Assembly: GCF_020639365.1 (NCBI RefSeq)
Contig: NZ_JAINUL010000001.1
Coordinates: 8,279,095-8,343,094 of the forward strand
Source: Streptomyces flavotricini
GTDB taxonomy: Bacteria > Actinomycetota > Actinomycetes > Streptomycetales > Streptomycetaceae
Length of the DNA: 64,000 bases
Direction of reading: 5' to 3'
Shown here in pieces: positions 1 through 8,895 of this stretch; position 1 is the stretch's first letter, and every line of letters starts with the position of its first letter. Below the pieces are notes generated by a model, which made no database searches, was not told the DNA's origin, and worked only from the letters and a program-made list of their open reading frames with translations. Both the position numbers and the translations under genes were made by a program.

Positions 1-1754
1 CGGACGGCCTCGTCGTGGCGGCGGAGGACGGCCTCCCCGGCCGCGTGGCGGCTGCCGTCGTGCGGCTCCCGGGCGAGGTCCGCCTGCCGGGCGCGGCAGC
101 GGACCGGCTGCGCGCGGCGGGTGTGCCGCTCACCGGAACCGTGGCCGATCTGGCGGCGTACGTCGCGCTCGAGACGGGGCAGCCCCTCGGCGCGGCCGAC
201 GCCGGGGAACTCGACCTCACCGGCCTGCGACTGCGCTCCGCGGATCCCGCGGATCCCGCCGGGCCGCCCCCCGGAGGACTGCTGCTCCGCGCCGGCGAAC
301 GCACCGTGGCCGTCCTCGGACGGGACACCCCGGCGGCAGCCGTCCCCGCCGACGGCCGCGACACCCTGGTGTGGGCCTGGTGGCTCGACCCGGCGGCAGC
401 GCACCCCGCCCCCGGGCCCGGCCCGTGCCCCGACCCTGACGGGCCCCCCGCCGTACGGGGACACGATCCGAGGTCCTGCGACCGGGCGGTGGCCCGCCTC
501 GTCGCGCTCGTCACCGACTGGGCGGGCGGCACCGTCACGGCGGCCGGCGGGGCCGGCGCGTCCGCGCCCGCACCGCGCGTGCTGCGCCCGGACCCCGGAG
601 AACTGCGCCGCCTGGTCGACCCGGACCTCGACCTCGCGACGCTGGCCGCCCTGCTGACCGCCGGCGGAGCGGTCGTCGCGCCTCCCGAGGAGGGCCGCCC
701 GCTGCACGTCACGGTGCCCGCCGCCCGGCCGGACCTGGACGGTGTCCCCGCGCTGGCGGGGGAGGCCGCCCGGGTCCGCGGCTACCCGACCCTGCTGCGC
801 AGGCTGCCGCCCTCCGCCGCCGGCCCGTGGCCGGACCGGGCGCGCCTGCTGCGCCGCGGCCTCACCACGGCCGCCCTGAGACGGGGGCTGCAGCAGGTCA
901 CCACACCGGTGCTGCTGCGCTCCGGCGAGCCCCTCGGCGCGGTCGGCACCCCACCGGCGGCCGAGCCCGTCACCGTGCACGGGCGGGCCGGACTGCGCGC
1001 CATGCGGGTGCGCGGTTCGCTGCTGCCCGGCCTGCTCGTCGTCGCGGGCCGAGCGCTGCGCCGTACCGGAGCGGCCCACGTCTTCGAAGTCGGCCAGGTC
1101 CCGCGCTCCGCCGCGCTCGGGGACGAGTCCTGGCGGTTCGCCGCCGTCCTCGCCGGAGCCGTCGCGCCCCCGTCCCTGGTCGAACCCCGGCCACGGACCG
1201 CGGGCTTCGCCGATCTGAACGGCCTCCTGCGGACGGCGGCCGCCGCGGCCGGCCACGAGGCACTCGAGCTGACGCCCGAACCCCACGCGGAGTTCGCGGC
1301 GGGCGCCTCCTTCACCGTCCGCGTCCGCGGCACCGCGGTGGGCCGGGCGGGGGTCCTCTCCGAGGAGACCGCGGCACTCGGCGACGCCGCGGGGGAGCGG
1401 GTGTGCTGCGCCGAACTCGACCTGGACCTGCTGGGCGGCCCCGCGCCGGTCCCGCCCACCGTGCGGATCCCGGAGCCGCTCCCGCCGCCGGCGTTCAACG
1501 TCAGCGTCGTCGTGCCCGAGGCCGTCTCGGCCGGCGAGGTCCTGCGGGTCGTCGCCCGGGCCGGCGGCACCGAGGACCGGCGGGTCGCGGTGAAGGACCT
1601 GCTGCAGGGCGGGCAGGTGCCCGGCGGGCACCTCTCGCTCACCGTACGCGCGGAGTTCCTCCGTACGGACGACGGCCCCCTGCGCGACGAACGCCGCCGC
1701 CGCCGAGAAGCGGTCCTGCGGGCGCTCGCCGACCGCGGCTGGAGCGGGCGATGA
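1..1754 (+). CDS. Phenylalanyl-tRNA synthetase beta subunit-like protein (5' end outside window)
   Basis: The frame is open from the window edge, so the N-terminus is missing; the first in-window start (GTG at 15) is probably internal. The order of visible parts matches PheT. A B3/4 editing-like segment comes first (LETGQPL, near residue 50). A B5-like segment follows (PDLDG, then RVRGY), then the catalytic-like core (SLLPGLL, then FEVGQV). A C-terminal FDX-ACB anticodon-binding domain ends the protein (FNVSVVV to LTVRAEF). PheT is normally about 800 aa; the tRNA-binding and B1 domains would lie upstream or be absent. Several usual core acidic residues look diverged, so this is a paralogue and not obviously the housekeeping subunit. 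It overlaps the next gene by ATGA, so the two are translationally coupled. Plausible roles are self-resistance to a PheRS inhibitor or recruitment as an amino-acid-handling enzyme of a biosynthetic pathway. Family call is firm; role is inference. Confidence 0.85.
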   Translation, partial: DGLVVAAEDGLPGRVAAAVVRLPGEVRLPGAAADRLRAAGVPLTGTVADLAAYVALETGQPLGAADAGELDLTGLRLRSADPADPAGPPPGGLLLRAGERTVAVLGRDTPAAAVPADGRDTLVWAWWLDPAAAHPAPGPGPCPDPDGPPAVRGHDPRSCDRAVARLVALVTDWAGGTVTAAGGAGASAPAPRVLRPDPGELRRLVDPDLDLATLAALLTAGGAVVAPPEEGRPLHVTVPAARPDLDGVPALAGEAARVRGYPTLLRRLPPSAAGPWPDRARLLRRGLTTAALRRGLQQVTTPVLLRSGEPLGAVGTPPAAEPVTVHGRAGLRAMRVRGSLLPGLLVVAGRALRRTGAAHVFEVGQVPRSAALGDESWRFAAVLAGAVAPPSLVEPRPRTAGFADLNGLLRTAAAAAGHEALELTPEPHAEFAAGASFTVRVRGTAVGRAGVLSEETAALGDAAGERVCCAELDLDLLGGPAPVPPTVRIPEPLPPPAFNVSVVVPEAVSAGEVLRVVARAGGTEDRRVAVKDLLQGGQVPGGHLSLTVRAEFLRTDDGPLRDERRRRREAVLRALADRGWSGR

Positions 1755-2443
1755 CGGAACGGAACACGCCCGGCCGCGAGCACCCCGGGCACGCCGAGGA
1801 GGTCGTGGAGCGCTTCACCGCCTGGCTGCGCGCCGACACGTTCACCTGCCTGGGCGCCCGTGCCGCGCTCCAGCGCGGTGAACTGGCCACCGGCGTCTAC
1901 GGGACCCTGGGCGACCGCGAGGACCTGCACCGGCTCCGCACGGACCTCGTACGGTTCGTCACCGGCCCCCTGGCGGGCCCCGGACGCTTCCACTCCTTCG
2001 CGGCCGTCTTCACGCGGTCCGATCCGGCGGACGAGGAGGAGTTCGAGGAGCTGCTCTGGCAGCAGCTGACCGCACTCCACCGGGCCGACCGCGCGGACCA
2101 CCCGTGGGCCCGCGAGGTCTCGCCCGACCCGCGCGACCCCCGGTTCGGGATCAGCGTCGGCGGCCACCCCTTCTTCGTCATCGGCCTGCACCGCCGTGCC
2201 TCGCGCATCTCGCGGCGCTTCGCCCATCCCGTTCTGGTCTTCAATTCCCACCGCCAGTTCGCCGAACTCAAGCACACCGGCGTCTACCAGGGAATGCAGA
2301 CGAAAATACGCGGCAAGGAAGTGGCACTCCAGGGCGACGTGAATCCGATGCTCGCCGAGCACGGCGAGGTTTCCGAAGCACGGCAGTACTCCGGCCGCGC
2401 AGTTTCCCCGCACTGGACGTGCCCGTTCGACCGGCACGACTGA
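1751..2443 (+). CDS. YqcI/YcgG family haem-dependent N-oxygenase (GntA-like)
   Basis: A 230-aa protein of the YqcI/YcgG family, whose characterised members (for example GntA in guanitoxin and RohS in azomycin biosynthesis) are haem-dependent enzymes that oxidise guanidine or amine nitrogens. Family hallmarks seen are an N-terminal TFTCLGARAAL stretch, the central GGHPFFVIGLH and SRRFAHP segments, LVFNSHRQF, and the C-terminal HWTCPF. Length fits the family. The ATG at 1751 overlaps the upstream TGA, so it is coupled to the PheT-like gene. An N-oxygenase next to an aminoacyl-tRNA-synthetase relative resembles, by analogy only, the hydroxylase plus synthetase-like pairs that build N-N bonds. 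Substrate is unknown. The gene is followed by about 190 bp of non-coding sequence. Confidence 0.85.
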   Translation: MTERNTPGREHPGHAEEVVERFTAWLRADTFTCLGARAALQRGELATGVYGTLGDREDLHRLRTDLVRFVTGPLAGPGRFHSFAAVFTRSDPADEEEFEELLWQQLTALHRADRADHPWAREVSPDPRDPRFGISVGGHPFFVIGLHRRASRISRRFAHPVLVFNSHRQFAELKHTGVYQGMQTKIRGKEVALQGDVNPMLAEHGEVSEARQYSGRAVSPHWTCPFDRHD

Positions 2444-2574
2444 AGCCTGCGCCACCGGCCGGACCCGTACCGGGCCGACCACCGTGCCGCCACCCGCCCC
2501 CGAGGGCCGGCCCAGCACGCCGGCGACTGACGCACCACCGGGTCCCACCCGGTCCGACCTGGTACCGCCCGGCC

Positions 2575-2594
2575 TTGACCGAGTATATTCACTC
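2575..2594 (+). promoter_or_regulatory. Possible promoter/operator of the XRE-TPR gene
   Basis: A TTGACC hexamer at 2575-2580 is followed directly by GAGT-atattc-ACTC (2581-2594), a short dyad in an AT-rich patch that stands out from its surroundings, 40 bp before the ATG of the regulator. No convincing -10 is spaced correctly, so this is a candidate autoregulatory operator rather than a defined promoter. Confidence 0.25.
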
Positions 2595-2634
2595 GTTCTG
2601 TCCCGCAGTCAGTCACAATGAAGGGGAAGCCGCC

Positions 2635-4014
2635 ATGGCGGAATCGCAGGCTCTGGGGTCACGGATCCGCCGACTGCGCCGGGAGGCGGGCCTGTCGCAG
2701 ATGGACCTGGCCGGCACGGAGCTCTCCCCGAGCTACATCTCGCTGCTGGAGGCCGGCAAGCGGACCCCCTCCCCGGAGGTGCTGGAGCAGATCGCCGCCC
2801 GGCTCGGCTGCCCGCCCGAGCACCTGCTGGAGATGGTGGCGACCGATCGGCCCGACACCCTCCAGACCGATCTGCGCTACGCGGAGATCAGCCTGCGCAA
2901 CGGCGACCCGAAGACCGCGCTGGACACCTTCACCGCGGTCCGCGACGCGGCCGCCGCCCAGGGCAAGGACGCCGTCCGGCTCTCCGCCGAGTACGGCGTG
3001 GCCCAGGCGCTGGAGCACGACGGCCGGCTGGAGGAGGCCGCCGAGCGTTACCAGGCGCTGCTCGACCACGCCGGGTACGGGCAGTCCCTGGTGCCGCGGC
3101 TCGCGGTGGCGGTGGCGCTGTGCCGCTGCCACCGAGAGATGGGCGACCTCGCCCACGCCGTCGACTTGGCCACCACCACCCTGGAGGAGGCCCGCAGGCT
3201 CCGGATCACCCCGACCGTGCTGGGTGTCGAACTGCTGGCCACACTCGTCGGACTGCACTGCGAACGCGGCGACCTGCACCGTGCCGCCGCACTGGCCCGG
3301 ACCGCCATCGAGGAGGCCGAGGGAGTCAGCGACCGCAAGGCCCTGGGCGCCGCGTACTGGAACGCCGGAGTGGTGGCGCACCGCAGCGGTGAGTCCGCCG
3401 ACGCCCTGCTCCTGCTGGAACGCGCCCTGGCCATCTACTCCGAGGGTGACGACGCCCGTGCCCTGTCCCGGCTGCGCAACGCCTACGCGTCGGTGCTCAT
3501 GCAGTCGGAGACCGGCGACATCGCGGAGGCCAAGGCGCAGCTGACACGCAGCGCGGAGGCCCTCGCCGACCACGGCAGCACCGTCGACATGGCCTACTGC
3601 GAGACCTCGCTGGCCCGCGCCTGCCTGCTGGAGTCCGACGCCCCCCAGGCGGAGCGGCACGCCCGCCGGGCCCTGGAGCTGCTGGGGTCCGGGCACCGGC
3701 TGGAGACGGCCCGGACCCTTCTGGTGCTGGCGGGCGCCCAACTGCAGCTCGGCGAAGTCGCGGCGGCCGAAGCCGGCTGCGAGCGGGCCGCGCTCCTGCT
3801 GGAGGCCTCCGAAGCCGACCGGCAGGCCGCGTCCGCGTGGAACGACCTCGGCGAGCTGCTGGAGCGCTCAGGGCGCACCGATCGGGCCGTGTGGGCGTAC
3901 CGGCAGAGCCTGCGCTGCCTCGGCCAGCGCAGCAGCCTGCTCCCTGCCGCCGGCGCAACCACCGGGGCGTCCGGCAGCGGCGACCTCGGTCAACAGGGTT
4001 CGGCCCGGGCATAG
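2635..4014 (+). CDS. XRE-family regulator with C-terminal TPR array
   Basis: A 459-aa protein. Residues 8-62 form a Cro/C1 helix-turn-helix (LSQMDLAG, then SPSYISLLEAGKRTPS). The remainder is a run of helical repeats of about 40 residues with TPR signatures (for example GRLEEAAERYQALL and RTDRAVWAYRQSL). HTH plus TPR is the architecture of RRNPP-type peptide-responsive regulators, and also of many actinobacterial XRE-TPR proteins with no known ligand. ATG at 2635 is chosen because GAAGGGGAAG precedes it; the open frame extends upstream through non-coding sequence. Two small exported-peptide genes lie immediately downstream on the same strand. Regulation by a peptide is inference from architecture and neighbourhood. 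Confidence 0.9.
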   Translation: MAESQALGSRIRRLRREAGLSQMDLAGTELSPSYISLLEAGKRTPSPEVLEQIAARLGCPPEHLLEMVATDRPDTLQTDLRYAEISLRNGDPKTALDTFTAVRDAAAAQGKDAVRLSAEYGVAQALEHDGRLEEAAERYQALLDHAGYGQSLVPRLAVAVALCRCHREMGDLAHAVDLATTTLEEARRLRITPTVLGVELLATLVGLHCERGDLHRAAALARTAIEEAEGVSDRKALGAAYWNAGVVAHRSGESADALLLLERALAIYSEGDDARALSRLRNAYASVLMQSETGDIAEAKAQLTRSAEALADHGSTVDMAYCETSLARACLLESDAPQAERHARRALELLGSGHRLETARTLLVLAGAQLQLGEVAAAEAGCERAALLLEASEADRQAASAWNDLGELLERSGRTDRAVWAYRQSLRCLGQRSSLLPAAGATTGASGSGDLGQQGSARA

Positions 4015-4137
4015 ATCGGCTGCTGATCCTGTGTTGATCGTCGGCGACTAGCGTCGGACACGACAGGCCGGGACGGGCCGCACCCCTCTCCGCGTTCCCT
4101 CTCCCCGGTCCATGCCCCGACGAAAGTAGCGCTCCGC

Positions 4138-4353
4138 ATGTCGCACGTCCCCAGCCGCTCCACCGGTGCCCCCACCCCCCGGGGCGCCGCCACCGGACCT
4201 TCCCCCCGGCTGACGGCCCGCACGGTGGTCCTGGCCCTGTTGCTGGCCCTGTGCCCCGTCCACATCGCCCTCACCTCGACGGCGGACCGCGATGTCCTGC
4301 CGACCGAGCACCAGAGCCTGCGCCCCGAGCGCGACATCCCGCTGTGCTGCTGA
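4138..4353 (+). CDS. Small single-pass or exported peptide precursor
   Basis: A 71-aa product with a basic Ser/Pro-rich N-terminus (residues 1-27), one hydrophobic segment (about 28-46, VVLALLLALCPV) and a short charged tail ending DIPLCC. This looks like an uncleaved membrane anchor or a long signal sequence followed by a roughly 20-residue mature peptide with two terminal cysteines. It starts 123 bp after the XRE-TPR stop and has only a weak ribosome site. I do not recognise a family. It could be a signalling peptide for the regulator upstream or an unrelated membrane microprotein. Confidence 0.55.
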   Translation: MSHVPSRSTGAPTPRGAATGPSPRLTARTVVLALLLALCPVHIALTSTADRDVLPTEHQSLRPERDIPLCC

Positions 4354-4434
4354 CGCGACCCGTCCGCACCACCGCACCGCCCACCCAGCACCCACCGGTG
4401 GACCACCGGTGGTGACCGTCAAGGAGGACCACCC

Positions 4435-4611
4435 ATGTCCAAGCTGCTCACTGCCCGCCCCGCCCTCGGCCTGCTGACCCTTCTGGCCGCGGCCGTCCTG
4501 GGCCTCGTGGGAGCCGGTTCCGCCCCCGACCTCGTCACGGCGGGCGGTGGCCGCACCATCGCCGTCAACAACACCGGGTCGGACTTCGCGCCGCGGGGAC
4601 CCATCATGTGA
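4435..4611 (+). CDS. 58-aa secreted peptide precursor
   Basis: A very small gene with an excellent ribosome site: AAGGAGG at 4421-4427, 7 nt before the ATG. The product starts MSKLLTARPALGLL and has a hydrophobic stretch (LLTLLAAAVLGLVGAG). It ends with a polar tail (VNNTGSDFAPRGPIM), which gives a signal peptide plus a mature segment of about 25-30 residues. It lies 81 bp after the previous small gene and 97 bp before the end of the convergent AfsR gene. No enzyme motif is visible. Position after an XRE-TPR regulator makes it a candidate secreted signal; that role is inferred. Confidence 0.7.
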   Translation: MSKLLTARPALGLLTLLAAAVLGLVGAGSAPDLVTAGGGRTIAVNNTGSDFAPRGPIM

Positions 4612-4708
4612 CGCACGCTCCGGGGACGGCCGTCCGGCAGCGCGGGTGCCCCGCGCCGGGCGGCTGTTCCGCACCTGGAATTCCCGTCCCCCGTAACGGG
4701 AACCCCGG

Positions 4709-7666
4709 TCAGGCCAAGGTGGCCAGCAGCTCCGACACATCGGCCGCGTCGGGCAGCCCGAGCCGTGTGAAGACTCCGTGGGCCTGCTCCAGCTGCTCCC
4801 TGGCCCGGTACGTATCACCCAGGTCCGCAAGCGCCCGCCCCATCGCCACCCAAGCCTGCGCCCGGTCGCGCTCCGAGCACGCCTCCTCGCAGCGCTCGAC
4901 CGCCGCGGCCGCGTGCTCCACCGCCTCCGGCACCCGCCCGGTCCGCCGCAGCGTCTCCGCCAGCCGGTACAGCACCTGTGCCTCCCGCTCCCGCAGCCCG
5001 GCCGCCCGGCACACCGCCAGCGCCTCGCCGTAGCGCACCACCGCCTCCTCGAAGCGGCCCACCCCGTGCAGCGCCAACCCGAGCACGTACAACGCGTACG
5101 CCGCCCCGACCTGGTCCTCCAACTCGTCCATGACCAACAGTGCGGACTCACAGGCGGGAACCGCCTCCGCGGGAGACCCGCTGCGCACCCGGGCCAGCGC
5201 CGCGTTGACGCTCGTCACCGCCGCACCGGACCGGTGGCCCAGGTTGTGCGCCAGGGCGATCGCCTCGTCGTAGCAGGCAGCCGCCTCCTCGAAGCGGCGG
5301 AGGAACTGGGCGACCAGCCCCAGGTCGTTGAGGGCCTGGCGGAGCGTGTAGACGTCGTCCGCGGCACGGGCCGCCGCCACGGACAGCTCGGCGTGCCTCC
5401 CCGCCTCCTCGATCCTGCCCGCGCGCAGGGCGATGCCGCTGCACAGCATCCGCGACCGCCCGATGGTCCGCGTGGAGCCGCTCAGCTCCGCGGCCTCGGT
5501 CAGCGCCAGCGCCACCGGCGCCATCCGCTCGTACCAGACGGCGGGGGTGAACGGGCTGACCGCGAGCAGCAGGTCGACCGCGCCGGCGAGCCGGTCCCCG
5601 GCCGCGCCGGGCAGCCGCAGTGCGACGGTGCTCAGCGCGGCCGCCATCAGGCCGTCGATCTCCGTCACCACCCAGGCCCGGGCGGCGTGCACGTCGCCGA
5701 ACTCCAGCCCGACCGAGCGCAGCGGACCGAAGGCGTTCGCCACCGCGTCGCCGGGGATCGCGTGCGGGAAGGCACTGGCGGCCGTCGCCAGCAGGAAGTC
5801 CAGCAGGCTGCCGAAGGCCTCCGCCGCCTCCGCGGGGTCGTGCGACTCGGCACGCTGCCGGGCGAAGACCCGCACCAGGTCGTGGAAACCGTAGCGGCCG
5901 GGCTTGGCCGACTCCACCATCGCGGCATCGGTCAGCGACTCCAGCAGGTCCTCCGCCGTCGATTCGTCGACGCCCAGTGCCGCGGCGGCCGTCGGCACCC
6001 CGATGTCCGCCCCACCGGCCAGGGAGACCAACCGGAACGCCCTCGCCTGGGCTTCGGTGAGCTGCTGGTAGCCCAGTTCGAAGACGGCGTCGATGGCCAG
6101 CGTGCCGATCCGCAGCTCGGCGATGCGCCGCTGCTCGTCCGCCAGGCGCGCGGTCAGCGTCGCCACCGGCCACGAGGGCCGGGCCGACAGCCGGGCGGCC
6201 ACGATCCGCACCGCGAGGGGCAGATGACCGCAGGCCTCGACCAGCCGCAGCGCCTCCTCCCGCTGCGCGGCCAGCCGCTCCCGGCCGATGATCGCCCCGA
6301 TCAGCTCCAGTGCCTCGTCGGTGCGGAACGGCTCCAGCAGCAGCTGGGACGTCAACGACAGGTCGAACATGGGCGACCTGCTCGTGATGACGACCGCGCA
6401 ACTGGGTGACCCGGGGATGAGTTCGCGGACCTGGGCGGCGTCCCGGGCGTTGTCCAGGACGATCAGCAGCCGCCGCCCGTCGATCAGCGACCGGAAGAGC
6501 CTGCCCCGGTCCTCGACGCCGTCGGGCACCTGGTCCTCCGGCACCCCCAGGGCCGCCAGGAACCCGGCCAGGACGAAACCCGGTTTCGCCGGGTCGGGCC
6601 CGTTGCCCCGCAGATCGGCATGGAGCTGCCCGTCCGGGTAGTGGGAGCGCGCCCGATGGGCGACGTACAGGGCGAGACAGGTCTTGCCGACGCCCCCCAT
6701 ACCCGCGGCGGCCAGCACGACCGGCGTCCGGCGCACCGGCTCGGTCAGCAGCGCGTGCCAGACGTCGACCTGATCGCGCCGTCCGACGAAGTCCGGCGCG
6801 TCGTAAGGCAGCTGGGCGGGCACCACGCCCTCGGTGCCGGCCCCCACCACGCCCGGCTCGGGCGACGGCTCCGGCGCCGCAACAGACGGCACCGGCTCCG
6901 TCCCGGCCCGAACGGGATCGCCGACGAGGATCCGACGGTGCACCTCGGTCAGCTCCGGCCCGGGCTCGATGCCCTGTTCCTCGATCAGCAGGTCCCGCAC
7001 CCGCCCGAACACCGCCAGGGCATCGGCCTGCCGCCCCGCCTTGTGCAGCGCCCGCATCAGCAGGCCGTAGGGACGCTCCCGCAACGGGTGCGCCTCGGTC
7101 AGTTCGACCAGACCCGGAATGGCCGAGCGGTGCCGGCCCAGCGCCAGGGCGAGCTCGAAGTGCTCCTCGCACGAGGTCAGCCGCAACTCCTCCAGGCGGA
7201 CCCGCTGCCGCTCCGCGAACGGCCCGGGCACCCCGGCCAGCGGCTCCGCCTGCCACAGCTCCAACGCCTGCGCCAGCAGCCGGGCGCCCTCCGCCGTCCG
7301 GCCGTCGGAGGTGGCGCGCGCCGCGGCGGCCGCCAGCCCTTCCGCCCGGCAGAGGTCCAGTGCCCCGTCGGGCACCGTCAGCCGGTAGCCGTCACCGGCC
7401 AGCTCCAGGGCGGTCGGCGAGGCGGCCCCCTGCTCCAGCAGCTTCCGCAGTCGCCACACGTACGTGCGGACGGTGGTCACCGCCCGGGCGGGCGGCTCGT
7501 CCCCCCACAACGCCCCGACGATCTGCGCCATGGAGACGGGCTGGTTCCTCCGCAGCAGCAGGAGCGACAGTAACGCCTGCTGCTGCGGCGGCCCCACCCG
7601 CAGCTCGACGTCCCCCCGGTACGCGCGCACCGCGCCGAGTATCTCGAATCGGAATGCTCCAGCCAC
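4709..7666 (-). CDS. AfsR/SARP-family transcriptional regulator (BTAD-NB-ARC-TPR)
   Basis: A 985-aa protein with the full AfsR layout. An OmpR-type winged helix occupies residues 5-95, and the bacterial transcriptional activation domain about 100-250. An NB-ARC ATPase follows, with P-loop GMGGVGKT at 322-329 and Walker B LLIVLDNA near 400. A TPR region fills roughly 770-970. AfsR homologues activate secondary metabolism by binding direct repeats upstream of target promoters and are often modulated by Ser/Thr kinases. The start is GTG at 7666 with AGGAGA 8 nt upstream. It converges on the peptide genes and is probably a cluster-situated regulator for the 1-4 kb locus; that link is inference. 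No afsS-like gene was recognised beside it. Confidence 0.96.
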   Translation of the reverse strand: MAGAFRFEILGAVRAYRGDVELRVGPPQQQALLSLLLLRRNQPVSMAQIVGALWGDEPPARAVTTVRTYVWRLRKLLEQGAASPTALELAGDGYRLTVPDGALDLCRAEGLAAAAARATSDGRTAEGARLLAQALELWQAEPLAGVPGPFAERQRVRLEELRLTSCEEHFELALALGRHRSAIPGLVELTEAHPLRERPYGLLMRALHKAGRQADALAVFGRVRDLLIEEQGIEPGPELTEVHRRILVGDPVRAGTEPVPSVAAPEPSPEPGVVGAGTEGVVPAQLPYDAPDFVGRRDQVDVWHALLTEPVRRTPVVLAAAGMGGVGKTCLALYVAHRARSHYPDGQLHADLRGNGPDPAKPGFVLAGFLAALGVPEDQVPDGVEDRGRLFRSLIDGRRLLIVLDNARDAAQVRELIPGSPSCAVVITSRSPMFDLSLTSQLLLEPFRTDEALELIGAIIGRERLAAQREEALRLVEACGHLPLAVRIVAARLSARPSWPVATLTARLADEQRRIAELRIGTLAIDAVFELGYQQLTEAQARAFRLVSLAGGADIGVPTAAAALGVDESTAEDLLESLTDAAMVESAKPGRYGFHDLVRVFARQRAESHDPAEAAEAFGSLLDFLLATAASAFPHAIPGDAVANAFGPLRSVGLEFGDVHAARAWVVTEIDGLMAAALSTVALRLPGAAGDRLAGAVDLLLAVSPFTPAVWYERMAPVALALTEAAELSGSTRTIGRSRMLCSGIALRAGRIEEAGRHAELSVAAARAADDVYTLRQALNDLGLVAQFLRRFEEAAACYDEAIALAHNLGHRSGAAVTSVNAALARVRSGSPAEAVPACESALLVMDELEDQVGAAYALYVLGLALHGVGRFEEAVVRYGEALAVCRAAGLREREAQVLYRLAETLRRTGRVPEAVEHAAAAVERCEEACSERDRAQAWVAMGRALADLGDTYRAREQLEQAHGVFTRLGLPDAADVSELLATLA

Positions 7667-7761
7667 TTGGTGGTTCTCCTCGCAACAGCCAGTACCAACA
7701 CAGGCACATGACGCCTGTGGTCTTCTAGGAGACGCGATTCGCCGGGCCGAGGATCCACCTC

Positions 7762-8459
7762 TCAGGCCGTGAGGTCATGACGAAAAGGAAACGTCGCCGC
7801 AGTCCAGGCGGCCGCGATCTCGGTGATCAGGGCCTCCTCCCGCGTCCTGATCCGGTCGCGGACCGGACGGGCCGCGTCGAGGCCCCCGCTTTCGCCGCTT
7901 GCGCATGCTGTTCCCGGGTGTCGGGGGTGGTGGTTTTCCGGGCACGCGGCGGTGTGCCGGGCGGCGCGTGCGCCGAGTCCGCGCCGCCCGGCACGGTCGC
8001 CCCCGGCGGCCGGTTCCGAGCCGCTGAACCCGAGCGCCGGGTCCGGTGTCCTCGTCAGCCGACCCGTGGCCCCGAGCTGTGCGCCCTCCTCGTCGGCGAG
8101 GGCGGTGCGGCTTGGCCGGCTTGGCCGGCGTGGTCGGCGAGGGCGCGTGCCGTGCGCGCGAGCTCGCCGATCACCACGTGCTGGTCGTACGAGAGCTTCC
8201 GCAGCCGTACGGCGTCCAGCCTCTGGTGCGCCGTACGAAGCGCCGCGCCCGGCGTGAGGAAGCCCTGCGCCAGCTCCGGCCGATGGCGGGCCGGCGGCAC
8301 CACCGCCCATGGGGCTCCGGGCATCCCTTCCAGTGGGGGAGAAGGCGGACCGGGACCGGCGGGGTTCGCCCGCGTTCTGAGCGCCTTCGCCCGAGGCAGC
8401 CTCTCCACCGGGACCGCTGCCGCTCTCCCCGGCACCGGCGGAGCCGTCCTCGCTGCCAC
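7762..8459 (-). pseudogene. Decayed hypothetical gene
   Basis: Two protein-like stretches lie in different reverse frames. The first, from about 8260 to 8055, contains RLDAVRLRKLSYDQHVV followed by IGELARTARALADHA. The second, just before a stop at 7762, reads IRTREEALITEIAAAWTAA and then FPFRHDLTA. Between them the reading is low-complexity Ala/Gly/Pro text, as expected after one or more frameshifts. No family recognised. It lies 95 bp from the start of the AfsR gene. A sequencing or assembly error is the alternative to decay. Confidence 0.35.
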
Positions 8460-8895
8460 CGCCCCTCGCCGGTGCCCCCGTTCCCGGGGTCGCCTTCGTG
8501 CCCCGGGTCCTCGCCACCGCCTTCTTGTCCCGGACCTCCGCCAGGCTCAGCCCGAGCGGCGTTCCGGCATGAGGCGCAGGAGTTGCCAGCCACCGTCCAC
8601 CCCTGGGTGTCGTCGGCCGTGGTTCTTCAGCGCGCCGACGACACACGGCTCGGGCTTTCCCAGCGAAGGGCACGGCCGGCCGTCGGGCTGGACGGCCGAC
8701 GAGGACGCCGACGCCCTGACCACCCTTGAGCCCCGAGAGTTCGCGGCATCGGTACACCGCGAACGTGATGACGGCCTGCACGACCCGCCCGGATGACGTT
8801 GATCGATACGCTCCACGGCTGAACCACGGTGAACGCGGCCGGGGCGGCGGGCGTGGCGTCGGGACGTGTGCGGGTCGCCGGGTGATGATGCCGCA
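8460..8895. other. No convincing gene
   Basis: About 430 bp in which every frame gives Arg/Pro/Ala-rich shadow sequence. A short reverse-frame fragment (GLSLAEVRDKKAVARTRG, near 8550-8500) looks protein-like and may belong to the decayed gene next to it. Nothing can be named. Confidence 0.35.

Noticed and set aside
827..1750. Upstream extension of the GntA-like frame
   Set aside because: It is the Arg/Pro-rich shadow of the PheT-like gene. ATG at 1751 overlaps that gene's stop and is the natural start.
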